64,000 nucleotides of DNA from Halichondria panicea (taxonomy: Eukaryota > Porifera > Demospongiae > Suberitida > Halichondriidae). This document shows, in pieces, positions 45,854 through 56,713 of the stretch. The notes beneath the pieces were generated by a model that did not search any database, was not told where the DNA came from, and saw only the letters and a program-made list of their open reading frames with translations. Within the stretch, counting starts at the first letter, position 1, and the number at the start of each line of letters is the position of its first letter. Where the stretch lies: positions 6,589,122 to 6,653,121 of the forward strand of contig NC_087377.1 of NCBI RefSeq assembly GCF_963675165.1, in the 5' to 3' direction. The translations under genes were made by a program, and so were the position numbers.

Positions 45854-47005
45854 TTTGTATTGCAGAGAACTGAGATGGCTGTAAGCTGTCATTTTTGTGT
45901 AATTGTTTAGGTATTCATCTTCACTATACCAAAAGCCTGAGGATAATTATAGGTTATTACAGTCATGCAAACATTAATTGTAGATGAATGACAAAGTTGT
46001 CTCCCATAAAAATTATGATGTGAATAGAAAGGAATGTTTTGAGGTCGCTGTACTGCTAAAGAAGGGTGTGAGATACTCTCATGTACATGTACGTTCACTG
46101 GTAAAACAGTGTGACGTGTATAGGTATCATAATGATATTGATCCAAGAGAGATTGTAGACGATCTAGGAGCTCATTCGAGTCGTACTGTACCTCATCGGA
46201 GCATTATAAAGTGGTAGCATTGGTGGTGGAGCTTGTAGTAAATCACCATATCTTGTATCTATTTCTCCGAGTGGGCTATTGTATGGGTATTTAGGGTGAA
46301 GGGGGTTAGACAGAGGGTTCAGTTGATTGTAGATCATTGCTTTGAGGTGCTCCAATTGCCTGATGTAGGGTACAATGTAGGTTACATGTTGTGCATCATT
46401 CAAATTCGAATTTCGACCATTCTGCAGCTGATGTAGAGCGTTTCCAAACATTGAGTAAGTGTCTTCAATTTGTTTTGTGTTCTGAACTAGGTACATATTG
46501 TTGCCTCCATTCGGTGTATTGGTAGGAGGTGGTGTTACAGTATTCTGTGTGCCTAATGGCGGACCATTTGTTATCTTTCACTGTGTTGGTGGTTGGTACA
46601 GAACTGGCACAGGAGGGAGGAATGGGAATCGATTGTATGGAAGCGCATTATACAGGGAGTATCCAAGTCCTGGTATTAGGTAAGGACCTCCTTGCCAGTT
46701 GTTTGTATTGGCAACTTTCCGACTGGAACTTGATTTCCAGGTGTATTGACTTGTTTCTTGTTTTTGTTTCCTGTTGGTTTGTGTTCCAGTGTATGCGTAA
46801 CAGTGTTCGCATTACCTTTAATGCTATGAACTTTATTCTGGTAATGTCGTTTCTTGTGTCCGTTGCTGCCTTTGTTTTTCTCGTAGCCAGATTCTAACTG
46901 TTCTTCAAGTTGATTTCTTTTATGCCCTTTCCTAAACTGACGACGACTTCCCAGTTTGCCACGAGAATGGTGATGCTCTTTATAATTATTTTCTTGAGAG
47001 CTTAA

Positions 47006-47869
47006 CCCTTTCCCCGTTTTAATTAAAACAAGAAAATACAGAATAAATAACAATTTTCTTTAAAAATTCATATATCATGAACCATACATTGAAATGACTT
47101 GTAACTATTTCCTACAGGTAGCGCAGACCCCAGAGGTATCTTGACACCATCTTCGTTACCTAGCAACTGACCACCCCCACTAATTAGCAATTGTTTACAA
47201 ACATTCACAATTATGTACACAAATAATATTGTATGAGGGCACAAAGTGGCTAAAGACACTAAATAAGTGTTCTCAATGTTCTCACGGTGACATGGTTCAA
47301 TCAAGATCTGCATAAAGTTCTCTGTGAGGTCGTACCAGCAGACGCCCTTTTCCCGGGAAATGTTTTCTTCACCTACACACAGGTTTACGAGTTCAATGGT
47401 GGCTCATGATGTCCACTGCTGACTAACTAGCCTAAATACAGTTATACTGAAGCCTACAAGACTACATATGCTACTCTAGACTTACCAGATCCAAGAAGTT
47501 TATCAATCGCAAGAGCTTCTTCCTCAGGCCTTCAGGCTCGATATTCTTTAGCTTGAGGTAGCTTCTTATCTAGCTATGATCCCAGTCACTATCCTCTCAC
47601 TCAATAAGGCCATAAGCATTGATATTCTCACTGTGTAGCTGCTCTAGAACCTCACTGAGGTTGTACTACAAACGGTCACTTTTCTTTCGACATTATTGTA
47701 CCAAGTGTACCTCAAGGCAGCATATTAAAGATACCACGTGAAAGAGCAGCTCAATGTGCATGTGCTGGTACCTACAGCGTGCCACATAGCTCCAACACAG
47801 CGTACACAGCAAATTTTTGAAAATTACCACTAGAGTGGCCGTCATATGACGGCTTCAACGGGGAAAGGG
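47006..47869. mobile_element. piggyBac-like non-autonomous element, TTAA-flanked
   Basis: Inverted ends of 13 bp (CCCTTTCCCCGTT) lie between TTAA at 47002-47005 and TTAA at 47870-47873. A CCC-initiated end, a TTAA target and a subterminal CCGTCATATGACGG palindrome (near the right end) fit piggyBac-like elements. The interior of about 0.86 kb has no transposase-like ORF. The paralogous sequence at 41877-41880 has a single TTAA, that is the empty site. Confidence 0.75.
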
Positions 47870-48106
47870 TTAAAGGGAGGGTGACACGAAAAAATCAACT
47901 TTTTTATTTTTACATAAATGTGTTCTATTTGGGACCCAGATGCATGTTATAAAGATTGAAATATTTTAATTAATTATTGATGAAGTTACAGAAGGTTTAG
48001 TGAGGCAGATTAGCATCCTGTCTAACATACTTCCTGTTGTGGTTGAATGTGGGCGCGGCTACTACGTGATGTCATAGAAGGAATAGCAACTCAACTGTAG
48101 CTATTA

Positions 48107-48450
48107 TGGTCAACAGATTGTAACTGCTGGGTGCTCAAACACTCCTAGTGATAAAGTAAGCTTGTTTAAGTTTCCCAAGGATGCTGGATTAAAAAAAAGT
48201 GAGAAAAGCAAGTTCAATGAACAAGAGCCCAGTGTATGGAAGGCCACTGATCACTCCTTCGTTTTGTAGTGAACATTTTACTGATGACAGCTTTGAAATT
48301 AACTCAGCTCTTACTTGGCCTGAAGAAAAGAAGGCGCTGAAACCTGAAAATGTCCCAACAATATTTCATCAATCACCCCAAACAGATCACGAAATTGGTC
48401 ATAAGAGAAGAGCAAAGGGAGTGGCATCGGAAGAAGAAGAGGAGTTGTAG
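48107..48450 (+). pseudogene. THAP zinc-finger domain remnant inside transposon
   Basis: Readable pieces in order are GCSNTPSDKVSLFKFPKDAG, then W near 'SVWKATDHSFV', then CSEHFTDDSFE and LKPENVPTIF. These are the start, central Trp and C-terminal half of a THAP domain (C2CH zinc finger with the AVPTIF-like end). A one-base shift separates HSFV from CSEHF near 48267, and the first zinc Cys is lost near 48123. THAP domains bind DNA and are found in P-element-type transposases and host factors. Downstream there is only a Glu-rich stretch and then a stop. Confidence 0.75.
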
Positions 48451-48949
48451 AGAAAAGGCAACGGCATGAGATAAAGGTGCTGTCAATTCTTGCATTTTGT
48501 AAGCTTAACCAGTACAGATTGTCAATCAAATTATTGCTCGACCCTCACACCTTCCAACTGGCTTCTGCTGAAGTCGAACCAGATGATGAACCTAGTCCTA
48601 AATACAACCATGTATCAGTGCAAGCCTGTGTTCAAGTTAGCCAAAGAAATGTGCGTACTCAAGTATTGCCAAAAACAAGCGCTAAGGGTAAAAGCTCTAC
48701 TGGATCTTCACTGATACCTACCAGCCTATTATAAGTAGCGATTTTGTAAAACCAGAAAAATCAATTGCCATTGCTCAGCACCAAAGCAGATTCATCACCC
48801 CTGACCATTAAAGTATACATTTGCTATCATTTTTCATGTTCGTATGACAGTTTATATTTATATTGTTGAATTTGACACTTGTGGATATTTAAATCCAGCA
48901 TAGTTAGCAGAAGGGAAACTTGTCCTGATTTGGTTTACAGCGCAGCTTG

Positions 48950-49635
48950 ATAGTACTACCCTCATTTTCCGACCAAAGCCATCCCCAACACCAACCAACA
49001 AGTTGCCGATAAGCAATGAACCGGTAACGCCTACGAATTAAATACATGGCTTATAATTCAGTAACACTTTATACTCATGGATGTGCTTCTCTTCAGGATC
49101 ACCGTAATGATATCTGTAGTTAGAGTATGCTGTTTGAAGTACCCACACATCGAGGCACACCGGTGTGAATCCTTCATGGTCAGTTATGCAACTTATATCA
49201 GTGTGATTTTCTTCCTTCTTCTCGACGACACTTTCCACTTCACAGCAACATACACACTCTCTTCCCGTTGGCATTATAACACAGTTTCCACGCTCCATGA
49301 CACCTGAATAGATTACATGCTTGTTTATGTGCATTTTTGTATGAAGCACATGCATACCAATGTCTGTTGAGGAGTCTCTCTTCACCTTCAGAGTCATCAT
49401 CATCATCTTCTCCTCCTGGTTCTGTGTCTAATGGTACATGGTGTGTCACTCTCTTCAGGCTCAAACCTGTAGGGCTCAATTGTTTCTTGATTACTTCCAT
49501 GTTCTGAAACTTCTGACACATCATTTCAACAGAAGAGCTTAGAACACCAGAACTACCACTGTCATCACTGCTTGAACTCATAGTTGCTACAATAACTGTT
49601 CCTTCTATGACATCACGTAGTAGTCGCGCCCACAT
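48950..49635 (-). pseudogene. P2X7-type C-terminal (ballast) domain remnant inside transposon
   Basis: The minus strand reads MSSSSDDSGSSGVLSSSVEM, an acidic linker (GGEDDDDDSEGEE), RHW, a candidate intron (about 49361-49310), then GNCVIMPTGRECVCCCEV, SCITDHEGFTPVCLDVWVL, TAYSNYRYHYG and, after a shift near 49040, RRYRFIAYRQLVGWCWGWLW. The Cys pattern C-G-N-C...C-x-C-C...CIT, the VL..A...Y...Y block and R...AYRQ..W match the zinc-binding cytosolic domain at the C-terminus of vertebrate P2X7 receptors, which also occurs without the channel in invertebrates. No P2X channel part is present. At least two frame breaks show decay, although a second intron could explain one. Confidence 0.75.
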
Positions 49636-50457
49636 TCAACCACAACAGGAAGTATGTTAGACAGGATGCTAAATCTGCCTCACTAAACCTTCTGTAACTT
49701 CATCAATAATTAATTAAAATATTTCAATCTTTATATCATGCATCTGGGTCCCAAATAGAACACATTTATGCAAAAATAAAAAAGTTGATTTTTTCGTGTC
49801 ACCCTCCCTTTAATTCCTTATCTGATTTTTTGTGGTGGTGATGATGTCTGTAGTCTGCGTTTTCTTCACTGGTTGAACCACGTGCAGAGGCTGCAACTAA
49901 TTTTGTATTTTCATCAACATACTGACTTTGTGAGAACTTTTCCAGCTGATTACTTGCACCTCTCATATTGTTGTTGTTGATTGCTGCAGTTAGCTCCAGT
50001 CCTTTGTTGGTGTATCTACCTTTCGTGGGTCTAGCATAGTTAGGATGCCATTGTGGAGAAGATTCCGAACTTGTAGCTAACACTACTAGAAGATATAACT
50101 TCATTTCGCTCTATTGATCTGACTGACATATACTCTATAGAGCTGCACACTTGCTTGGTTCAGTAATACAGTCATAATTATAGCTGTTGTGAAACAATCA
50201 TATCGAATGACTAATGAAAAATGTTGTTGTTATACTTCCATTCACACTGGATGGGATGTTGACTTACAAACTACTTATTGATCTACTGAATAGCACTTCC
50301 TTTTTGCTAATATTATTATTACTGAGTGTATTAGTTTGTACATTTGTAATAATTATTGTCAGAAGACTTTTCATTATCCCACATGTATCATGATTGTAAT
50401 ACATGCATGTATACACTCTATTTAGTTTTCGCTATGAGTTAGTTCGAGTTAGTTTCC

Positions 50458-51573
50458 TCACCCCCATGGGTTAAGATTTGCTAACATGTCGTAGGGCACA
50501 AAAAAGAAATGACGACTTTTTACAGCCGGTGACTGACCAGCCGGTGGCTGACTTGGCTCTTGTTTTGCTGTGTACTTACATTCAAACATCTGCCATGCTC
50601 TATCCCTAGGCCTGTGTATAGAACATGTATGTGTATATAGCAATGCATGGTACCTCATTTATTACAGATGTTACATTTCGTACTGTATATTATTATGGTC
50701 AGCTCATTGCTCATTGCTGAGATTGAATTCTTGACGCATATAGTAAATTTATGTGTGCATACCTATTATTGATGTGTTGTAAACTGTGAAGTCCTACAAT
50801 CGCTCCTTCCTTGAACGTTTCGTAGTCCAACTGTGACGCATATATGTTTAGCTTCTTCGTCTTTTTGCAGTCGGTAGTGGTATAACCTGGAGCCTGACAG
50901 CACTTTAGTCTCCATCTTCTGTCCTCTTTGGCATTTAAATGCACACTCTATATAGTTGTAGTAAGTAGTTAATAGCGAGATGCAACTGACATTAACAACA
51001 ATAGACTGGTAAAAAAAGTTCGTCACTCCAGTAGCTTGTACCTTAATTCCAGTCAAGACGAAGTTGGCTGGACACTTTTTGTCAATAGGTCCTCCCCACT
51101 TATTGATAAATGGAGTCCAGCTGCAGTCGCTCATAGGTTTATTGGCCACCTTACGACAGTCCCACTTCCATCTCCTGCCGTCTCTCCTCCAGTAACTGAA
51201 GACGCTCTTCACTCTATACAGAGCCTCTCCATTATTGTTGCTGCACTCAACAGAGAGTGGACCGCCTCCTTTGTTATCCCACTTCTGCTGGTTCTGTTTC
51301 TCAACATTTATCATTTTCTGTGTAAACTAGATATACATGCATGTGCACCAAATTAATAGCTGCAATAATAATTATGTGCAGGATTTTTTGTGATTGTAAG
51401 CATAATTATTCCCATGTAATTTTAGGACTTACTTTGTCATCATGATCATCTTCTTCCAAGATAGAAGCTAGATCTATCTTTCTCTGTGCTTGTACATCTT
51501 GTTCTTTATCTGCGTTGCTTTTTAAAGCCAAACATGTCAGAACAATAACCAAAAGCGTAATGCAGAGATTCAT
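50458..51573 (-). CDS. Secreted dermatopontin-domain protein (unit 2 copy)
   Basis: Four exons: 51573-51433, 51317-51042, 50947-50763, 50605-50458, all in phase; about 249 aa. It is a near-copy of 42537-43614, with one extra residue in the first D-R-W block (RRDGRRW) and a longer last exon (PPAGQSPAVK). A 6-bp insertion (GCCTAG) at the last intron's acceptor creates two usable AG sites, both in frame. All conserved Cys and DPT signatures remain. This is the only gene of the three duplicated ones for which both copies look functional. Confidence 0.78.
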
Positions 51574-51797
51574 TATTTCTCACTGTTAATACGTCTATTA
51601 AATTTGATCATGGGTTTCGTATTAGCAATAGGATATGCATGACATTGTGTGTATAGTTCCTGTTCCTAACTGAAAGTTAAGTTTATGGTTCATGACTGTT
51701 GATTAATTAAGTGATGTTTGCATGATATATGCATAATTATAATAATTTTATAATACTCCAAAATTCATTGTGAAATCTATGGCATTTTACAGTTTAT

Positions 51798-51990
51798 TAC
51801 CGTATACCGGGTAATTTTTGTTGGTGCAAATTTTCGTATAAAGTATATACTATTTGTACAGCTCAGGATGTGACGTTGAATCTATTGCGGTAGGATAATT
51901 TCGTAGTTTTAATTTTCGTATAATAATTATACTCTCCAATAAGAAATATACGAAAATTTCCACCATATGAAAATAACCCGCTATAGGGTA
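51798..51990. mobile_element. MITE, TACCGTATAG family, in unit 2
   Basis: It corresponds to 43848-44068 at the homologous position but is shorter by an internal deletion; the right end reads AACCCGCTATAGGGTA. Its shared position dates the insertion before the tandem duplication. Confidence 0.7.
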
Positions 51991-52080
51991 TTTATAATAA
52001 TTAGCACAAATGCAATGTTCGTATATTCTAGCAATACGGACCTTGCTTATAGCCATAAGGTCATTACTATATCAGTTCAG

Positions 52081-53791
52081 TCAGTCCTCTAGCGAGGAGG
52101 AGCCCTTTCTTGCTAATTCCCTAAGCAATCCTTCGATAGAGTTCTCCTGAACCTTCTGTCTCTCTTTTGCATTCGGCCTATTTAGTGGTGCACTGTACTT
52201 CATTCCACTTTCCCCTTTATTCACCCCAGGTATTGGTACATCATAGTGCAGGTCAGCTGGCGTTTTTGAGTTCTCTGATGGCAGTTGCACATGATAGTGT
52301 GTCCTTTGCGGAGGTTTAGGGGGTTCGGTGTAGCGAATTTTGGGTGCTCCCATATCAGGTCTTGGATATACAGTGAACAGTCCAGGGGTATTCCCTTTAG
52401 GTGGATAGATGTGAATGTGTCGCTCGTGGGATTGTTTAGGGATGGTTTGCTTGTATTGTAGACTGTAAGGGGGTGAATGTTTATTGAAACGACGAGACGA
52501 ATCAAAACGGGGAATAATCGTAATTATGTGACCAGCATTGCTTGATGGGGAAGTAGTTGCAGATTTTTTCTCATGCTTTGAAGAGAGGTCTGGATGTTTA
52601 CTGGTACCTGGTGGCACTGGAAGTAATCTAGGTGGCCTGTTTCGTTTACGATTGACTAAACTCTCGTCTTTTTGTACAACATGTGTCATTTTGTTCACTT
52701 TCCTATCTCCCCTCATTGGATCGACCTCTATTGTGTAGTCACCCTCATTCGTCGTTGGGCTAGAATAAGTAGTGTACGTATGACTCTTATGCTCTGAAGA
52801 CGGAGGAGGACTTGGCTTCTTCATATCAAGTACGATGTTGTAGGAGTGACGGTCATTAGGGGGATGGTTTGGTGGATTTTGATCTTTAATCAAAGGCAGA
52901 TTTTGAGTTTCTTGGGTACATTTTGGCGGTCCAAAGTTACATTCGAAAACTTGCCACATACGGTCACTATAATAAGAGAATGACACACATTTATTCAGTG
53001 TAGTTTAATAGTTGCCAAAAGTGACATTGTATAAACACGTAATTTATGATGCATGTTTTGATGTCAAAGGCACTTACTTTTTGGGATTTTCCAGGCTTTG
53101 AATACCCACGAACACTGATGGTTCAGCTCCCTCAAGGCTTGCTTTATAGTCTATATTCCCATGGTAACTGTTTAACTTCTCAGAGACTCCGCAACTTTTT
53201 GTGATGTGTCCACGAGCTTTACAACATTTTACTTTCCACTTGCGGTCACCTTTAGACCCGTGAGTCCTACTCTTTACTCCCGCCATGACCTTATTCTTTG
53301 GACAAATGAAGCTGATTGGTCCATTCCGTTTGTTTACTTCTTTGCTCCATTCACAATCAGTTAGTGCCACTTCACGCTTAGTAACACCACGACAGTCCCA
53401 TTTGTACTGGCGATCATTGTTCTTTTTGCTAAACTTGCTTCTCACTCGAACCAAAGCTTCTCCTTTTTCAGTATCACAGTCCACCTTCAGAGGACGGTTG
53501 AGATTGTTGTCCCATTTAATCAAACTCTTGTCACTCTCTTCCTCGCTCTGTGAATGGCTACTCTGCAGCTAGGGAGAAATCAATTATTTTTGTGCTTAGC
53601 TTTCCATTATAGGCTAGACAATCTCTTAATGTGTTATTACTCACCTCAGCCACCTGATGTGAATTTCTTCCCATTATGTCCTGTTGTTCTTGCAGTCTCA
53701 GAAGTCTGTTAACTACCTCCATGTTAGTGAGCTGTGCTATTCCGAAACCTAATAGAGCTGCCATTACACACATTCGTGCAACGAGCTCCAT
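52081..53791 (-). CDS. Secreted dermatopontin protein with Pro-rich, His-motif tail (unit 2, intact)
   Basis: Three exons: 53791-53645 (signal peptide and a short coiled stretch, VNRLLRLQEQQD), 53568-53078 (most of the DPT domain: DRQYKWDC, CEWSKEVNKRNGPISFICP, DRKWKVKCC) and 52966-52081. Phases match; about 507 aa. The last exon starts with the final DPT block (DRMWQVFEC) and runs straight on into a tail of about 275 residues that is Pro/Ser/Lys-rich. The tail ends with RHIHIYPPKG, THYHVQLPSE, DLHYDVPIPG and SIEGLLRELARKG. These alternating-His motifs and the C-terminal GLL helix are shared with the genes at 40.5 and 54.1 kb. DPT fused to such a tail is not an architecture I know. It is probably an extracellular matrix component. 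The unit 1 copy is dead. Confidence 0.78.
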
Positions 53792-54109
53792 TTTGTATTG
53801 CAGAGAACTGAGATGCCTGTAAGCTGTCGTTTTTGTGGATCTATAATGAGTTACATGTGCACTCAGTGTAAATGTTTAGGAATGCATACATTCATCTTCA
53901 CTATACCAAAAGCCTGAGGATAATTATGGGTTATTACAGTCATGCAAACATTAATTGTAGATGAATGACAAAGTTGTCTTTCATAAAAATTATGATGTGA
54001 ATAGAAAGGAAATCATAATATCCTAATTGAAGCTGCTTCAATTGTTGGATCACAATACCATCAAACGTTGTACAGTAACAATCAGTTGTGCTATTTTGTT
54101 GAGCCTATT

Positions 54110-56713
54110 CTAACTGCTAAGTGGTTCAGTATTTCTAGAATACAATCTATTGAGTGCTTCAATATATTCCATTTTGTCATCCTTTTTTGGTGCACCTGGG
54201 GCTTCGGCAGGTATTAGGCTAACCACTGATTTAGAATAATTCGGTCGCTCAATAGTAGTGTGATCTCTTGTTTTGATCCTTTGATCAGTTTTGATTCTAG
54301 GAATGTCGGACTGGACATTCAAATTCTTTGGGAGCCTAGAAAGTAACTGGTTAATTTTGTGTACCAAACGCTTTTGATCCAAAGTTTTCCCGGTGGGCCG
54401 CATCTCTTGATGTGATGTATGTCGAGTGTGCATTTCTGTATTTTTTATTGGAAGCTGATCTGCTGTGTGTTGATTTCGGAAATTCGTGCCCCCAGGGTGC
54501 ATGCTCTCCTTATTGTAACTTTCTGGTAGATGAATGTGCACATTCAGAGGTCTTTCGAGATTTTGCTCACCAAGAATTCTCTTCAAACTGCTGTAAGCGT
54601 CATTGTTATTGTGTATCTCTATAGGAATATGAGGGTTCACAGGGCTCTTCAATGACATAGTCGGTACATGGGAATGAAGATGATGCGCAGCAATAGTTAA
54701 TAATGCCTCCTGTAATATTTTTCTGTCCTCATTAGGCAAGCTTTTTTGTAAACTACTAATTCTGTAAAAAGCGTTAAGCCAGTTGGGACTAGTTATGTCT
54801 TGTTGAGGTAGTGATATAAGTGGAGGATATGTTGGATGGAAGAAGTCGTAAGTCTGTTTTGGATAACTGAATTCAGCATTTTGTGGATGGAGTGTGATAC
54901 CCCTGAGCAATTGAAATGGTGTCTGAGGCATTCCAAGAAATCTGTTGTATGAATAATATGGAGACGATATTCTGCTGTCTAGAGCTGAATAAAATGGTGC
55001 CATGTATTGAGGGTGCTGAAATAGATTTGTAGGATTGGAATTCGGACCTACAGGGGCTATCTGGGGTCCATTCATAGGTTGTGATGGTGTAATCGGTGGT
55101 GAACTCTCCATGTAATTTGTTGCGGTTGGAGTTGATAGTAGACGTGGTTGTCTTTGTATTGGAACTGGCCATGGTCTCAGTAGACCAGGTGTTGTCAGCC
55201 ATGGATTGTTCTCAGTCGGTGTAGGGAAATATGCCCGGCTGTTCGATCTTATATTAGGAATCACTGGCCTTGGTAATCCAGGACTTGGAGCAACCATTGT
55301 GTTCGATATTGGTGAGGGAGGTGGTTTCTGGTTAGATTGTTGTTTTGATTCGTGGGGCTTAGATTCAACTGTGTCTGCTACTGGTACATGGTTGTGACGA
55401 TGATAATGAGCACGAGGATGATGCCTATGTTTATGTGGTTTTCTTTCATACTTAGAATCAATATCTTCATTTTCTTTATGGGGATGCCTCATCTTGTGAG
55501 CAAAATGTTTTTCATGCCTTGTACGATGGTTGTCCTGCTGAAAATGACTCTTATGATGGTGATTATGATGCTTAAATTCACTCAAACTCGACCTACTGTG
55601 ATGGTGGTGCCTATGAGTAGAAATTCCCCTCCCAAAATGCTGCTGCTGTTCATGTTTTAATTTCGATTCGGGTTGACTCTCTTCTTTGTGTACAGTTTGT
55701 TTTCGACTTTTACGCTTATGTTTCCTTTTCTTGTTACCTCTTGAGCGTATGCTATTACACTTGTACTTGCAACTTTTCTGGTTAGCATAGGAGCATTGCA
55801 ATATTTTCCACTCCCTATCTCTGCGGAAATGAGAAAAGTTGTCAAAATCAATACAATACTGAGTCAAAATTGTGTTGCTCAAAGTTATTGCCTAAGCCAA
55901 TTAGGTCATAATTATCAACTTACTTGAGTGACTCCCGGTTTATTTCACTAGCCAGACCGGTCATCACACCAGGATCCGAACACTCATCCTTAGAAGTGTA
56001 GAAGAAGGGTTTCCCAAATTTGTTGATAGACTCAGAAATTTTGCATGCTCTTGTGAAATGATTATTGGCTCGGCAACATTTGATCTTCCATTTTCTATCT
56101 TGCTTTTTAGGATTATAGGTGCTACTAATTCCATTAATAACGAAGTTCGATTGGCACATAAAGAGCAAGCTACCTTGAAATTCATTAATCTCATTGCTCC
56201 ACGTACAGTCTGTCATGGGTTCCGTAGCAACACTGTGGCATTGCCATAAGTATTGACGGTCTTTTTCTTTGGCATGGAACTCACTTCGCACTTGAAAAAT
56301 ACCTTCACCATTCTTTTCGTCACACTCAAGGTTCAATGGTTGTCCTAACTGGTTATTCCACTTATCTTTGGCAGTATTAAACAGTTGGTTGTTCTTATTC
56401 TTTTGCTGTATTGTCTTTTGCTGTATTGGATTGCCGTTATATGTGAAATTACAGAGCACTACTGATGTATTACTATCTATTATTATGCTGAAAATTATAA
56501 GTGGGGCCTCAATAGATGTATAGTAATTAATATAACTTTGTTGAAATAGTACGAAATATAGTTTACTAATAATCTAGAGTCCTGTCTAAGAGTATGAACA
56601 TCATTAATTACCTTCTGTGGTTTTTTTGAAGATGTAAGTTTAAATGCATCTACACTCCAGCAAGTCCAAGTCAATGCCAACACTGCTAGTACTACATGCA
56701 ACTTCATTCTCAT
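54110..56713 (-). CDS. Secreted dermatopontin protein with long His-rich tail
   Basis: Three exons: 56713-56612 (signal peptide; Met at 56713 or 56707), 56420-55924 (DPT: DRQYLWQC, CTWSNEINEFQGSLLFMC, DRKWKIKCC) and 55820-54110. About 769 aa. The last exon completes the DPT domain (DREWKILQC), then gives a basic KHKRKSRK stretch, a dense His block (HRHHHHSRSS, HHNHHHKSH, HKHRHHPRAHYHRHNH), a Pro-rich region, and C-terminal motifs IPIEIH, LNVHIHLPES and HKINQLLSRL. It is not part of the tandem duplication, whose right breakpoint lies about 100 bp past its stop codon, so it may be the older family member. Exon 2 has two in-frame acceptors 15 bp apart, made by a duplicated CAAAAGACAATACAG-like unit. 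Confidence 0.78.

Larger units (their letters stand above)
47874..49809. mobile_element. 1.94-kb TTAA-flanked transposon with ~210-bp inverted ends
   Basis: The outer bases AGGGAGGGTGACACG start a terminal inverted repeat running from 47874 to about 48085 and from 49809 back to about 49600, nearly identical by eye. TTAA flanks both sides (47870-47873 shared with the neighbouring element, and 49810-49813). Inside are a THAP-domain remnant on the plus strand and a P2X7-type C-terminal domain remnant on the minus strand, each starting next to one inverted repeat, so the genes converge. No DDE transposase is recognisable. TTAA targeting suggests mobilisation by a piggyBac-type transposase. Confidence 0.8.
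46033..50104 (-). pseudogene. Broken His-rich tail gene (unit 2 copy), split by two transposons
   Basis: The N-terminal part is at 50104-49814 (signal peptide lacking three codons, then the HHHHH region up to DKEL). The reading resumes at 47005 with LSSQENNYKEHHH and runs to about 46033. Between them lie 2.8 kb of transposon DNA. Further damage: one T lost in a T run near 46700, a 35-codon in-frame deletion near 46320, and one T lost near 46173. The last third of the gene is missing because the tandem-duplication breakpoint falls inside it. It is clearly dead. Confidence 0.85.
40790..54011. repeat. Tandem segmental duplication, unit 1 40790-46032 and unit 2 46031-54011
   Basis: Both units carry, in the same order and strand: His-rich tail gene, dermatopontin-only gene, TACCGTATA MITE, dermatopontin-Pro-tail gene. 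The junction at 46031-46034 joins sequence of 54001-54011 (ATAGAAAGGAA) to sequence of 40790 onward (GAATGTTTTGAGG), sharing GAA. Unit 2 is longer because of two transposons at 47006-49809. By eye the units are nearly identical with scattered indels. Confidence 0.85.

Noticed and set aside
47068-47313. 81-codon ORF in the piggyBac-like element as a possible transposase piece
   Set aside because: No DDD/DDE motif, no similarity I recognise, and atypical composition; probably chance.
43848-52000. CRISPR-like spaced repeats
   Set aside because: The spaced similarities come from a tandem segmental duplication and MITEs in an animal genome, not short regular repeats.
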